Shown here: piece by piece, positions 17,808 through 26,138 of the stretch
Position numbering within the stretch: the stretch's first letter is position 1
Layout: each line of letters begins with the position of its first letter
Source of the DNA: Shimia sagamensis
GTDB taxonomy: Bacteria; Pseudomonadota; Alphaproteobacteria; Rhodobacterales; Rhodobacteraceae
Assembly: GCF_900182745.1 (NCBI RefSeq)
Contig: NZ_FXTY01000001.1
Coordinates: forward strand, 620,001-684,000
DNA: 64,000 nt
Direction: 5' to 3'
Program-made: the position numbers and the translations under genes
The notes under the pieces: generated by a model
What the model was told of the DNA's origin: nothing
Seen by the model: the letters and a program-made list of their open reading frames with translations, nothing else
The model's database searches: none

Positions 17808-19405
17808 TGAGACGCACCGATTGGCAATTGATTGGCCGCATCCTCAAAGAATTGGCGGGCCATGGTCTGCGCTTCAGCAATTTGTTCTGCGGTCATCAAG
17901 TCTGTGACTGTGCCACGCAGTTCAGCTGCCTTTGAGTGACCTCCCGTGGCCGCAATGTTGAGCCAAGCGTGAGCCAGCACGTAGTCCTGGATGCCACCTT
18001 CGCCACGCGTCAGCATTTGGCCCAGCCGAAATTGTGCCTCAACATCCCCAGCTTGCGCGGCCTGTTCAAAAAAGGGAACCGCGTCTTGAGGCACGTTGTC
18101 TTGCTCCGTCAGCCAAATTGCCCATGCCGTTTGCGCAGGGCGAATGCCATTTTCCGCCTGTTTTTTCAACCAATCCCGCGCCGCATTGTCTCCCTCAGCA
18201 GAGGCGGCAACCGCCCAGGGCACAACGGTGTGAGGGGCCACCAAACCATCAAGTTTGCCACTGCCTGCCATCTGTCCCAACGCAACTTGAGCGGGGGTGT
18301 ACCCCTGATCGAGCGCAGTCCGATATGTTTTCAAAGCAGCTTCCAGGTCAACTGGCCGACCGTCCCCGAGCACAAGCATCCCGGCAATCTCAGCTGTGGC
18401 ACGACCATACTCACTGTTAGAAGCTTGGTTGTACCATGCCCATGCGTTTTCGGGATCTTTGGCAATGCCGTAGCCGCCGCCAAAAGCGTCTCCGAGAAGG
18501 GTCATGGCCACCGCATCGCCACGCTTGGCTGCGGTTGAAAGCCACGTCATGGCTTCAGTTGGGTTCGCCGCAACCTCATCACCGGTCAGATAACGTCGCC
18601 CAAGTGCGCGTTGCGACAGAACGTGTCCAGCTTCCGCAGCGTGTTTCAACCACACCAAAGACTGGTCACGGTCCAAAGGCACACCACGCCCTTCGTCATA
18701 GGCCCGCGCGAGATTGAACTGTGCGGAGGTGTGACCATTCTCTGCGGCGAGCGTCAGCCAGTGCACAGCCGCGTCTGTGTCTTTTGCAACGCCTTGGCCA
18801 CGTGAGTATGCGCGGCTGATCGCAAATTGCGCTTCTTGATGATCCTGCTCTGCGGCGGCCAAAAGCCAATTGAACGCAGTTTCATAGTTGGTTTCAACGG
18901 CAATGCCGTCCCGGTGGATAAGCCCCATGTAATATTGGGACTCCGAAACACCACGCGCCGCCGCACTGGCAAATAGCTTAATCGCGCGTTCAGGCTGATA
19001 AAGATCACCATCTTGTGGCGCCGAAAGATACAGACGTGCCAATAGGTTTTCCGCAGCAACAAATCTCTGTGCCGCTGCCTTTTCCAGCCAAAATACGGCG
19101 CCCTCCAGGTCTCGCGGCCCGCCCAACGCTTCCAAGAGAACGCGACCATAGCGGAATTGGACCAAAGGTTGGTCTGTTTCTTCCACATGCCTGCGCAAGC
19201 CGTCACGCACAAAGGCATAGTTTTTATCCGCCCATGCCGCCTCGATTTCCGCCATTGAGGGGCGTGGCGCAGCTTGCTCGCCCGCTGACACCTCCGCATC
19301 GTTGGCAACGGGCTTGAAGGTAGGCGCCTGCTGAGACATTGCTGCAGGTGTCATCATTGCAAAACTAAGCAGCAAAGGGGGGAAAACGCGGAGCGGGAAA
19401 TGCAT
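17804..19405 (-). CDS. Sel1-repeat secreted protein, longer paralogue
   Basis: A 533-residue protein with an N-terminal signal peptide (LLLSFAMMTPAAMSQQ) and Sel1 repeats through most of its length, for example AVHWLTLAAENGHTSAQFNL and AYDEGRGVPLDRDQS. Its C-terminal block (GEGGIQDYVLAHAWLNIAA) closely matches that of its neighbour (GEGVPQDYVLAHMWLIRGA), showing a tandem duplication. It lies beside the prepilin peptidase and type II secretion genes; a link to that system is possible but unproven. Confidence 0.85.
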   Translation of the reverse strand: MHFPLRVFPPLLLSFAMMTPAAMSQQAPTFKPVANDAEVSAGEQAAPRPSMAEIEAAWADKNYAFVRDGLRRHVEETDQPLVQFRYGRVLLEALGGPRDLEGAVFWLEKAAAQRFVAAENLLARLYLSAPQDGDLYQPERAIKLFASAAARGVSESQYYMGLIHRDGIAVETNYETAFNWLLAAAEQDHQEAQFAISRAYSRGQGVAKDTDAAVHWLTLAAENGHTSAQFNLARAYDEGRGVPLDRDQSLVWLKHAAEAGHVLSQRALGRRYLTGDEVAANPTEAMTWLSTAAKRGDAVAMTLLGDAFGGGYGIAKDPENAWAWYNQASNSEYGRATAEIAGMLVLGDGRPVDLEAALKTYRTALDQGYTPAQVALGQMAGSGKLDGLVAPHTVVPWAVAASAEGDNAARDWLKKQAENGIRPAQTAWAIWLTEQDNVPQDAVPFFEQAAQAGDVEAQFRLGQMLTRGEGGIQDYVLAHAWLNIAATGGHSKAAELRGTVTDLMTAEQIAEAQTMARQFFEDAANQLPIGASQ

Positions 19406-19484
19406 ATGGCCATCCAGATTAGTGTCTTCGCGACCAATGGGTTGCCGCGGCTGAGAACGCCCTTTGCACCCTAGCTTCGCGGCG

Positions 19485-20354
19485 CTAGTTCAGCAATCCC
19501 GTTACACGGCCCAACCACAGAAGCACGGCAGCAAGACAAAGGGCCGTACCAAAAGGAATGGACTGTTGGCCGAGGTTGTCACCGCGCCGGTGCCGGATCG
19601 CCCCCCACAAGATGCCCAAAAGGGCCCCGCCGAAAACCAGAAGGGGTAGATCAAATGGCCCCGCAAAAGCCCCGAGTCCCGCCATCAATTTGACGTCGCC
19701 CAACCCCAAGCCCTCCCCCCCCCGCAGAGCGTGGTAGATGATGCGCAGCACCAAGAAGCTGCCGGCACCCAACGCCGCACCCAGCAAGGCCATCTCCACC
19801 CCTGATCCGCCCGGACCCATTGACGCAATCAACCCAAAAACAAACAGAAGCACGGTTAGGAGATCTGGCAGACGCATCCAGAGTAGGTCCGATACCGCCA
19901 AACCCAAAAGGAGCCAGAGAAAAACCGCCGTGAGCAGCATGGTGGCCTCGGTGTCGCTGGCAATAACGGCGAACCCAGCCACTGCAATCGCTGAGATTTC
20001 CAAGTAGAGTACCCAGGGGGGAATGCTGCTGTCACAATGGCGACACCGCCCTTTTGACCAAACAAAGCTCAAAACGGGCACGAGGTCGCCGATGTTCAGT
20101 TGTTCCCCACAGGAGCGGCAGAAGGATCGGCGGGACACCACATTTTCGCCGCGCGGGAGTCGATCCACCAAAACGCCAAGAAATGAGCCAATGGCCGGGC
20201 TGACAAGCAAAAGAAACAAAGAGGTTGGATCGGTCACAGGCAAGCTCAGACAGTTTGGACAACTCAGTTTTGCGCGCTTCAGGTTGTATTGTCCATTGCT
20301 TGCCTGTGACAGGCTCGCGTATGGGGAGAATGGACAAACCGTCCCGGCTGCCAT
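19485..20354 (-). CDS. gspO: Prepilin peptidase (A24 family)
   Basis: Inner-membrane aspartic peptidase that cleaves and methylates the type II pseudopilins. It has the cytoplasmic zinc cysteines (RRSFCRSCGEQL and GRCRHCDSS), the first catalytic Asp in AVSDLLWMRLPDLLTV, and the second in GLGLGDVKLMAGLG, with several membrane helices. ATG 20354 has GGAGG 8 bases upstream; this leaves an N-terminal stretch with an extra CPNC before the usual family start. A nine-G tract lies just before the GxGD codons. It diverges from gspG with 32 bases between starts. Confidence 0.92.
   Translation of the reverse strand: MAAGTVCPFSPYASLSQASNGQYNLKRAKLSCPNCLSLPVTDPTSLFLLLVSPAIGSFLGVLVDRLPRGENVVSRRSFCRSCGEQLNIGDLVPVLSFVWSKGRCRHCDSSIPPWVLYLEISAIAVAGFAVIASDTEATMLLTAVFLWLLLGLAVSDLLWMRLPDLLTVLLFVFGLIASMGPGGSGVEMALLGAALGAGSFLVLRIIYHALRGGEGLGLGDVKLMAGLGAFAGPFDLPLLVFGGALLGILWGAIRHRRGDNLGQQSIPFGTALCLAAVLLWLGRVTGLLN
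19715..19723 (-). repeat. Nine-G homopolymer tract inside gspO
   Basis: Nine consecutive G on the coding (-) strand spell Arg-Gly-Gly-Glu just before the second catalytic motif GLGLGDVK. Gain or loss of one base would frameshift the peptidase before its active site. Confidence 0.9.
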
Positions 20355-20386
20355 TACCATGGCCTCCGAACAGAGCGAGCCAGTTA

Positions 20387-20845
20387 ATGTCACCCACTTC
20401 TTCCGCAAATACCGAACAATCCAAGAACGACGCCGGGTTTTCCCTGCTGGAATTGATGGTTGTAGTTGTGATCCTTTCGGTTTTGGCACTGGTGATTGTA
20501 CCGCGCGTGATTGACCGCCCGGACCAAGCCCGGGCCGCACGCGCCCAGACTGACATCGCTGCGGTTGTCAGCGCCGTGAATTTGTACCGGCTCGACAATT
20601 TCCGCTACCCAACAACGGAACAGGGGCTCAACGCATTGGTCACACGGCCAACCAGTGATCCCATCCCAACAAATTGGGCCACCAACGGGTATATGGACCG
20701 TCTGCCGATCGATCCATGGGGGCAACCATACCAATATTTGTCACCCGGTGTGCACGGTGATTTTGATGTGTTCAGCTATGGCGCAAACGCTGTCTCCGGT
20801 GGCACAGGGGCGGACGCGGATATCGGGTCATGGGCCGCGCAATAA
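20387..20845 (+). CDS. gspG: Type II secretion major pseudopilin
   Basis: A 152-residue pseudopilin with the prepilin cleavage site AG/FSLLELMVVVVILSVLAL and the GspG C-terminal pattern YPTTEQGLNALV, PIDPWGQPYQYLSPG and DVFSYGAD-like DVFSYGAN. The Asn replaces the usual calcium-site Asp. It forms the shaft of the periplasmic pseudopilus. ATG 20387 is used; the frame runs further upstream but would overlap the divergent gspO. First gene of gspG-H-I-J-K-L-M. Confidence 0.93.
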   Translation: MSPTSSANTEQSKNDAGFSLLELMVVVVILSVLALVIVPRVIDRPDQARAARAQTDIAAVVSAVNLYRLDNFRYPTTEQGLNALVTRPTSDPIPTNWATNGYMDRLPIDPWGQPYQYLSPGVHGDFDVFSYGANAVSGGTGADADIGSWAAQ

Positions 20846-21279
20846 CCTCAGACAATTCTGCCGGTTTCTCATTGATCGAGCTTCTGATTGCCGTGGCGAT
20901 CATGGCTGTTTTGGCCGTGGGCGCAAGCTTATCCATTGGTCGAATGCAATCTGGCACACCTCAAGATCAGGCTCTGTTTCAGCGTAACTTTGACAGTTTG
21001 AAAGAGCTGGCCATCACCAGCGGACAAAGCCGAGGCTTGCAGATAACAACCAAGGGCCTGCAAGTGGCCATGCAAACCCCGCAAGGCTGGCGGATTTCAG
21101 AACAGGTTTTGGCGTGGCGCGGCAAGGTGACAGCCACAGTGCCTCCAACGGCTTCCAATGCACCCGATGTGGAGTTTTTGGCCAGTGGAGAGACCACCCC
21201 ATTCTCCATTGTATTCAGCAGAAAAGGCGACATGAGCCGATGCCAATCAGACGGCTTTCTGGGGCTGACATGCAAGTGA
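20830..21279 (+). CDS. gspH: Type II secretion minor pseudopilin
   Basis: 149 residues with the type III signal AGFSLIELLIAVAIMAVLAVGA and a soluble beta domain as in GspH (FSIVFSRKGDMSRCQ near the C-terminus). It overlaps gspG by 16 bases, a coupled arrangement. GspH is a minor pseudopilin joining the G shaft to the I-J-K tip. Confidence 0.85.
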   Translation: MGRAITSDNSAGFSLIELLIAVAIMAVLAVGASLSIGRMQSGTPQDQALFQRNFDSLKELAITSGQSRGLQITTKGLQVAMQTPQGWRISEQVLAWRGKVTATVPPTASNAPDVEFLASGETTPFSIVFSRKGDMSRCQSDGFLGLTCK

Positions 21280-21641
21280 TCAGACATCAAAGATCGCCAG
21301 AAGATTCGGGTCTGACGCTGATTGAGCTGGCCATCGCGATTTTTGTGCTCGCGATAGGCACCATTGCCGCCACCCGTACGGCAGATCAATCGCGCGTGGC
21401 CATTGGGGGAGAGACGCCCCGATTACTGGCACGTATTGTGGCGCACAATCGGATAGAAGAGCGCAAGTTATATGGGACTTCGGTGCCCTTGCCTGCCACG
21501 GTTTTGATGGGTGCACAGGATTTTGCGATTGAAGAAGATGTTGCTGTTACCGAAGCGGGGTTGGTCCGCGTCCAAGTGACAGCAAGAGGTCAATCCGGTG
21601 AGGGAGCGCAATTGAACGCTTACCTGAAAGGCGGGTTGTGA
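21270..21641 (+). CDS. gspI: Type II secretion minor pseudopilin
   Basis: About 123 residues from ATG 21270, overlapping the gspH stop by 10 bases. The prepilin site is SGLTLIELAIAIFVLAIGTIAA: Gly, then Leu instead of the usual Phe/Met at +1, and Glu at +5. The downstream HNRIEERKLYG region fits GspI. It belongs to the tip complex with GspJ and GspK. Confidence 0.85.
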   Translation: MQVIRHQRSPEDSGLTLIELAIAIFVLAIGTIAATRTADQSRVAIGGETPRLLARIVAHNRIEERKLYGTSVPLPATVLMGAQDFAIEEDVAVTEAGLVRVQVTARGQSGEGAQLNAYLKGGL

Positions 21642-22327
21642 TGCGCCATTTACCGACTCCGACCAACTCCGCGCATAGGGATCGCGGGCTTAGCTTGATC
21701 GAGCTTGTGGTGGCCATGGCGCTGTTTGCTTTGGTGGCGATCATGGGGGCGCAAGGCCTGTCTGGCATGTTGCGGTTGCGCGATAACTTGCACGCCCGTA
21801 GTGAGGCGTCCGCTGATCTGGCACAAGCGATCAGTCTTTTGCGACGAGATATGTCTTCGGCGGTTCCAATGCCGTTCTTTTCGCCCGACAACGGGCCGAT
21901 ACTGTCCGCTCTCATCGAAGACACCCAAGGGTTTTCCGTATCGGTTGGTGGACAGCCAACGTTGCAAACATCTGGGCGGCTACAGCCAGTTTTCCATCGG
22001 GTATCTTGGCGAATTCAGCCACGTTCGGGTCTGTTCTCTCGGCAAAGATGGTCGACACTCACTCCACTCAACAGCACGGCGCTTGGCCCGGAAGTCCCCG
22101 TGTTGAACGGCGTAATAAGCATAAGAATGCGTAGTTATTGGGGGGAACTTGGCTGGGTCAACGGTCTGCGTCCGCCGTTGCAAGCAGTGCAAAGCGCGCC
22201 CAACCAAGACGAAGACAGCGGCTCAAATGCCACGGTTGCCTATTCCAGCGGCCTGCCAGACGGGGTGGAGATCACGCTGGTCACAGAGAAACACGGTGAA
22301 TTGGTGCTGTTGGAGTCGCTGAAATGA
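21641..22327 (+). CDS. gspJ: Type II secretion minor pseudopilin
   Basis: About 228 residues with the type III signal DRGLSLIELVVAMALFALVAIM and the GspJ pattern of a long N-terminal helix followed by QAISLLRRDMSSAVP. ATG 21641 overlaps the gspI stop by one base; GTG 21638 is an alternative. Part of the pseudopilus tip. Confidence 0.87.
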   Translation: MRHLPTPTNSAHRDRGLSLIELVVAMALFALVAIMGAQGLSGMLRLRDNLHARSEASADLAQAISLLRRDMSSAVPMPFFSPDNGPILSALIEDTQGFSVSVGGQPTLQTSGRLQPVFHRVSWRIQPRSGLFSRQRWSTLTPLNSTALGPEVPVLNGVISIRMRSYWGELGWVNGLRPPLQAVQSAPNQDEDSGSNATVAYSSGLPDGVEITLVTEKHGELVLLESLK

Positions 22328-23259
22328 GCGGGCATCAGAGCACTGAAAGCGGCTATGTGCTGGTAAATGCTCTGGTGCTGGTGGCGGCATTGTCCGCGGT
22401 GGCGGTTTTTCTTTTGGCGCGGGCAGATGCGGGCCGCATCCGACTGGACGCAGGCCTGACGGCAGCACAGGTGTCTTTGAATCTGGATGCGTATGAAGCG
22501 CTTGCCAAAACTCTATTGGAACGGGACACAGGCGCGGTTGATCACAACGGTGAAAGCTGGGCCAATCCGGTAATCGACATGCCTTTGGGACGAGGCCGTG
22601 TGACCGGGCGTACAGTGGATCAACAGGGACTGTTTAACCTGAACTGGCTGTCCAATCCGGACTATGAGACAGCCCATCAAGCGTTTGAGCGCCTGTTAAC
22701 ACAACAAGGCGTACCGCAGCGGACCGCTCAGCAGATACAAGTACTTCTGAGCGTGGATGGTCCCACTGACCCAGCCACCTGGCATAGAAAAACCCCCGCT
22801 GAGGCGCCTGTTTCTGGACCAATGCTGATGGCGGATCAGTTGGCCCATGTACCCGGGATTTCAGAGCAACACTTGGCGCGGTTGCTGCCTTTTGTGGCAG
22901 CGCTTCCCGGGGACAGCACCTTGAACGTCAACACGGTGTCAGAGGAAGTGTTGCGCGCGTTTTTGCCAAACCTGTCTGCCGCCGCCTACAACCAAGTTTT
23001 TCGTGACCGCACAGCTCAACCGTTTTCATCTGTAGATGCTTTTTTGGCTGCGGTTGGTGTTTCGATCGCGGATGCAGATAATCCAGACGGGCCGCCGCCC
23101 CTATTGTTGCCAGAGCATTTATCAGTCGGGTCGCAATGGTTTCGGGCAGAGATATCAGCTTCTATTGACGGCCACTTCGCCCAGCGCAGCGTTGTGTTTC
23201 AGAGACAAAGCTTTCCAGTTGGTGTAACGACCCACTGGCGGATCACGACAAGGCCATGA
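22324..23259 (+). CDS. gspK: Type II secretion minor pseudopilin, tip
   Basis: 311 residues with an N-terminal membrane segment (SGYVLVNALVLVAALSAVAV) lacking the classic FTLIE; cleavage after Gly would leave Tyr at +1 and no Glu at +5, consistent with the GspK exception. The large domain has FNLNWLSN, HVPGISEQHLARLLPFV and LNVNTVSEEVLRAFLP, the helix-hairpin-helix-like GspK part. It overlaps gspJ by 4 bases. Confidence 0.88.
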   Translation: MSGHQSTESGYVLVNALVLVAALSAVAVFLLARADAGRIRLDAGLTAAQVSLNLDAYEALAKTLLERDTGAVDHNGESWANPVIDMPLGRGRVTGRTVDQQGLFNLNWLSNPDYETAHQAFERLLTQQGVPQRTAQQIQVLLSVDGPTDPATWHRKTPAEAPVSGPMLMADQLAHVPGISEQHLARLLPFVAALPGDSTLNVNTVSEEVLRAFLPNLSAAAYNQVFRDRTAQPFSSVDAFLAAVGVSIADADNPDGPPPLLLPEHLSVGSQWFRAEISASIDGHFAQRSVVFQRQSFPVGVTTHWRITTRP

Positions 23260-23330
23260 AACAAAAGCAGGATTGCACTCTGTGCCAGAGGTCTGCATTT
23301 TGCTGATATGTGAATTTGACAGGAGCGCCG

Positions 23331-24524
23331 GTGCTACAAGTCGCAAAAACTGCCAACCCTGCGAAGACCGGAGAGTCCTCCGCAGTTTTTGCGCGGGCGG
23401 GTGACGGAACGCAGACTGCCCGACATATTGTATTGGCGCCTGGTCATGCTGTGCCACTGATCCAGCTGGACCTCCCCAAGTCGTTGCGTGGACAAGCAAG
23501 AGAACAGGTCGCACAACGGCAGTTGACTGACCGAATGGGTCTGAATGACACGGTGCAGATGCGGCCCTGTGTCCTTGGCACCAAGGGAGAAGATTGGTCC
23601 CGTGTGTTTGTTGCAGATCACGCCCAAATGGCTGAGTGGCGGGGCTATGACTGCCGCGCGGTGCTTCCGGACTACCTGTCCTTGCCAACATCAGAAGGTC
23701 TTTGGACGTTTTCACAAGTCAAGGTGGGCGAGACTACCATTGTCATGATGCGGTTTGGTCCAAGCGATGGGGCCAGCACATCTATCGAAATGGCTGAGGC
23801 CGTGGTGTCACAGGCGTTAAACAACGGCTCCAAACCCAAGGCGGTGCTTTGGCAAGGCGAAAGCCTCACGAACATTGACGCCTTGATGAGCGCGCGGGAT
23901 GTGCCAGTTGTCACCGATCCAGATTTGCTAAAAGAGTTGGACGTAGACCATCCTTCGGTTTTGACACACGGCGAGTTGGCTTGTGATCTGCGCACGGACC
24001 CAATGGCGGCACGGACACGATTGGCACAACAGGTTTTGCCTTGGAGATGGACAGTTTTAGCCGCTGCGTTGGGTGTCACTTTGTGGATCGTCAGTCAACT
24101 TGTTGCCATTGGGCGCATTGAAGACCAGACCGCCAAAATCAGCGTCCAGACCCAAGAGATTGTCAAAGAGCACTTTGTACCGACCGGGCCCATTTTGGAT
24201 GTGCGATCCCAAGTCAGCCGCGTGCTGTTAGATTTGCGGCAATCCCATGCTGGCGGAGGCGCAACGCTGGACGTTTTGGACCTAACCGCAGAGGTTGGTG
24301 CTGTGCTGGACGCCGCAGATTCCGTGCCAGAGATGGTCAGCTACACAAGGGACAACGGGCTTCTAATTGTTGTGCGGATGCCGGATTTTGGCAGTGCCGA
24401 ACGGCTGACGGCGGCGCTACAAACCGACCACATGAGTGCCGAATTGGAAGAAAGCCGGGTCAGCGATGGACAGGTTGGTGTCCGCACTGAAATTCGGATT
24501 TCGCCCAAGGAGCCAAACCAATGA
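23331..24524 (+). CDS. gspL: Type II secretion inner-membrane protein
   Basis: About 397 residues. The cytoplasmic actin-like domain is N-terminal, a single membrane helix lies near residue 240 (WTVLAAALGVTLWIVSQL), and a periplasmic ferredoxin-like domain follows. It links the ATPase GspE to GspM. GTG 23331 has AGGAG 5 bases upstream; GTG 23310 is an alternative. A gap of about 70 bases separates it from gspK, the only break in the G-to-M series. Confidence 0.85.
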   Translation: MLQVAKTANPAKTGESSAVFARAGDGTQTARHIVLAPGHAVPLIQLDLPKSLRGQAREQVAQRQLTDRMGLNDTVQMRPCVLGTKGEDWSRVFVADHAQMAEWRGYDCRAVLPDYLSLPTSEGLWTFSQVKVGETTIVMMRFGPSDGASTSIEMAEAVVSQALNNGSKPKAVLWQGESLTNIDALMSARDVPVVTDPDLLKELDVDHPSVLTHGELACDLRTDPMAARTRLAQQVLPWRWTVLAAALGVTLWIVSQLVAIGRIEDQTAKISVQTQEIVKEHFVPTGPILDVRSQVSRVLLDLRQSHAGGGATLDVLDLTAEVGAVLDAADSVPEMVSYTRDNGLLIVVRMPDFGSAERLTAALQTDHMSAELEESRVSDGQVGVRTEIRISPKEPNQ

Positions 24525-25018
24525 GGGGCCGGTTCTTGGATTTTCTACTGCAGCTGACCCGCCGGGAGCGGATGTTGTTGGCCAGTATGGGTGTCATTGT
24601 GGTGCCTTTGGCCGTGATTTTTGGACTGATCCTTCCGCTTCAGGATCAAAGAAACGCTGCTGAACTGGCGCAAAAGGAAGCTGTGGCACTGCAGCGCTGG
24701 GTGTCCAGCCAAGCCAGAGAACAGACGGTTTTGTCCCAAACCGCACCTCAAACTGAGATTGGAAACCCCATTGGATCCGGCGGGATCGAACAGGGATTGA
24801 TAAAGGCGCAACTGCGCCAGTCCGTCACTGTGTTGGACGCGGATGGCGAAGATGGAATCGAACTTCAGTTTGAGCGCGTGGATTTTCTCAAACTGGCATC
24901 TTGGCTCAGATCGACACATCCTGAATGGGGTTACGACATCGTCGCGTTCCGGCTTGAAGCAACGAATGAGCCAGGCGTGGTGTCCACCTGGCTCGATCTT
25001 CGACCACCTAAGAAATAG
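24521..25018 (+). CDS. gspM: Type II secretion inner-membrane protein
   Basis: 165 residues with one membrane helix (LLASMGVIVVPLAVIFGLIL, about residues 20-39) and a small periplasmic domain, as in GspM. Overlaps gspL by 4 bases. Converges on the TPR lipoprotein gene 15 bases downstream. Confidence 0.85.
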   Translation: MRGRFLDFLLQLTRRERMLLASMGVIVVPLAVIFGLILPLQDQRNAAELAQKEAVALQRWVSSQAREQTVLSQTAPQTEIGNPIGSGGIEQGLIKAQLRQSVTVLDADGEDGIELQFERVDFLKLASWLRSTHPEWGYDIVAFRLEATNEPGVVSTWLDLRPPKK

Positions 25019-25033
25019 GCGTTTTGGGTATAG

Positions 25034-25540
25034 TTAGAGACGTTTTAGCCGCGAAGAAATTTTGGCTTGGCGTCCCGCCATCGCACCAAGAGGATCCAAA
25101 TCAGGGTTTGATTTGAGCACCTCCTCAAGAGCGGCATTTGCGGCACTGAGGTTTTGACGACCAGCGGCGGTGTTGCCTTCGGAAAGCTGTTTCATGCCCA
25201 ACTCATGTTGTGCAGTGCCCTGTACCGACAAGGCAGCGCTACGCGCCAAGCCGGTTTGGCTGCCGGCCAATGCAGAGGCGATTTTTGCGGCTTGTTCGAA
25301 GTTGCCTGCCCGCAGCTCAGTATGCGCATATTCAAGTTGCAAACGCGGGGCGAGTGGGCCTGCCTGCTGTAACATTTTCTGATAGCTGCGGCGCGCGCGG
25401 TCATATTGCCCGCCTTCAAGCGCGTTTCTGGCCACGGCGTATTGGCTTTCAAAGCTGTTGCGCGACACCATTTCATCGCCGCAACTGCCTACCCCAATAA
25501 ACACCAGACCGGCGAGACCGGTTCGGAGAATGGAAGACAT
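25034..25540 (-). CDS. TPR lipoprotein
   Basis: 168 residues with a lipoprotein signal (GLAGLVFIGVGSC, lipobox Cys about residue 20) and three or so tetratricopeptide-like helices (ARNALEGGQYDRARRSYQKM, then LEYAHTELRAGNFEQAAKIA). It sits inverted between gspM and gspC inside the secretion locus. TPR lipoproteins such as PilF act as secretin pilotins, so a pilotin role for GspD is a reasonable guess, not shown by sequence alone. Confidence 0.75.
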   Translation of the reverse strand: MSSILRTGLAGLVFIGVGSCGDEMVSRNSFESQYAVARNALEGGQYDRARRSYQKMLQQAGPLAPRLQLEYAHTELRAGNFEQAAKIASALAGSQTGLARSAALSVQGTAQHELGMKQLSEGNTAAGRQNLSAANAALEEVLKSNPDLDPLGAMAGRQAKISSRLKRL

Positions 25541-25648
25541 GGTTTGTACCTGCTCAAGATTGTCGTTTTTTCTTATTTGTAATAGCTTAGCATAATCGCG
25601 ACCCTGCGTCTATCTTGCAGCGGTTTGGTCAAGGGAGGGTGGGCATTT

Positions 25649-26122
25649 ATGCGACTAATCGCTGGATTCTGCACGTTGGTGTGTCTTGGGGGTGCTGCCT
25701 GGGCAGGGTGGCAACTTGCCGAGGAACTGCGCGCGTCGCAAGATCCGCTTACGTTGCCAAACAATGCGGCGCTTTCCGAGGAAGCAACGCCACCACAAAC
25801 TGCCCGGCAACCGCGCCGATGGACCGCTTTGTTTGGCGAACGCCAGCCTCCAACTCCTCAAGCAGCGTTGTCTCAGCCAAAAGAAGAGCCGCAACCTCCA
25901 AAAGCGGCTAAACCGCCTTTGTCCAGCCTCGGATACACTTTGAAAGGCATGGTACGGGATGGGGCGTCGTCCTGGGCCATTGTCGGCCATCCTACGGGGG
26001 ATCGCCTGTTGCGCGTTGGCGATATGTTGGAGCCAAACGTGCGTGTTGCCATTATTGACGCGCAGGGGCTTTGGGTGTCTCGGGACGAAGATGACCCCGA
26101 ATTGATGGCTTTCCCCGAATAG
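25649..26122 (+). CDS. gspC: Type II secretion GspC-like protein, short form
   Basis: About 157 residues: an N-terminal membrane segment (MRLIAGFCTLVCLGGAAWAG), a long Pro/Gln/Lys-rich linker, and a C-terminal homology-region-like domain (SLGYTLKGMVRDGASSWAIV, then GDRLLRVGDML). This is the GspC layout for contacting the secretin, but without the usual C-terminal PDZ domain. ATG 25649 is chosen because the membrane segment starts there. It stands alone between divergent and convergent neighbours. Confidence 0.78.
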   Translation: MRLIAGFCTLVCLGGAAWAGWQLAEELRASQDPLTLPNNAALSEEATPPQTARQPRRWTALFGERQPPTPQAALSQPKEEPQPPKAAKPPLSSLGYTLKGMVRDGASSWAIVGHPTGDRLLRVGDMLEPNVRVAIIDAQGLWVSRDEDDPELMAFPE

Positions 26123-26138
26123 GTTCTGTTGGGGTTTT

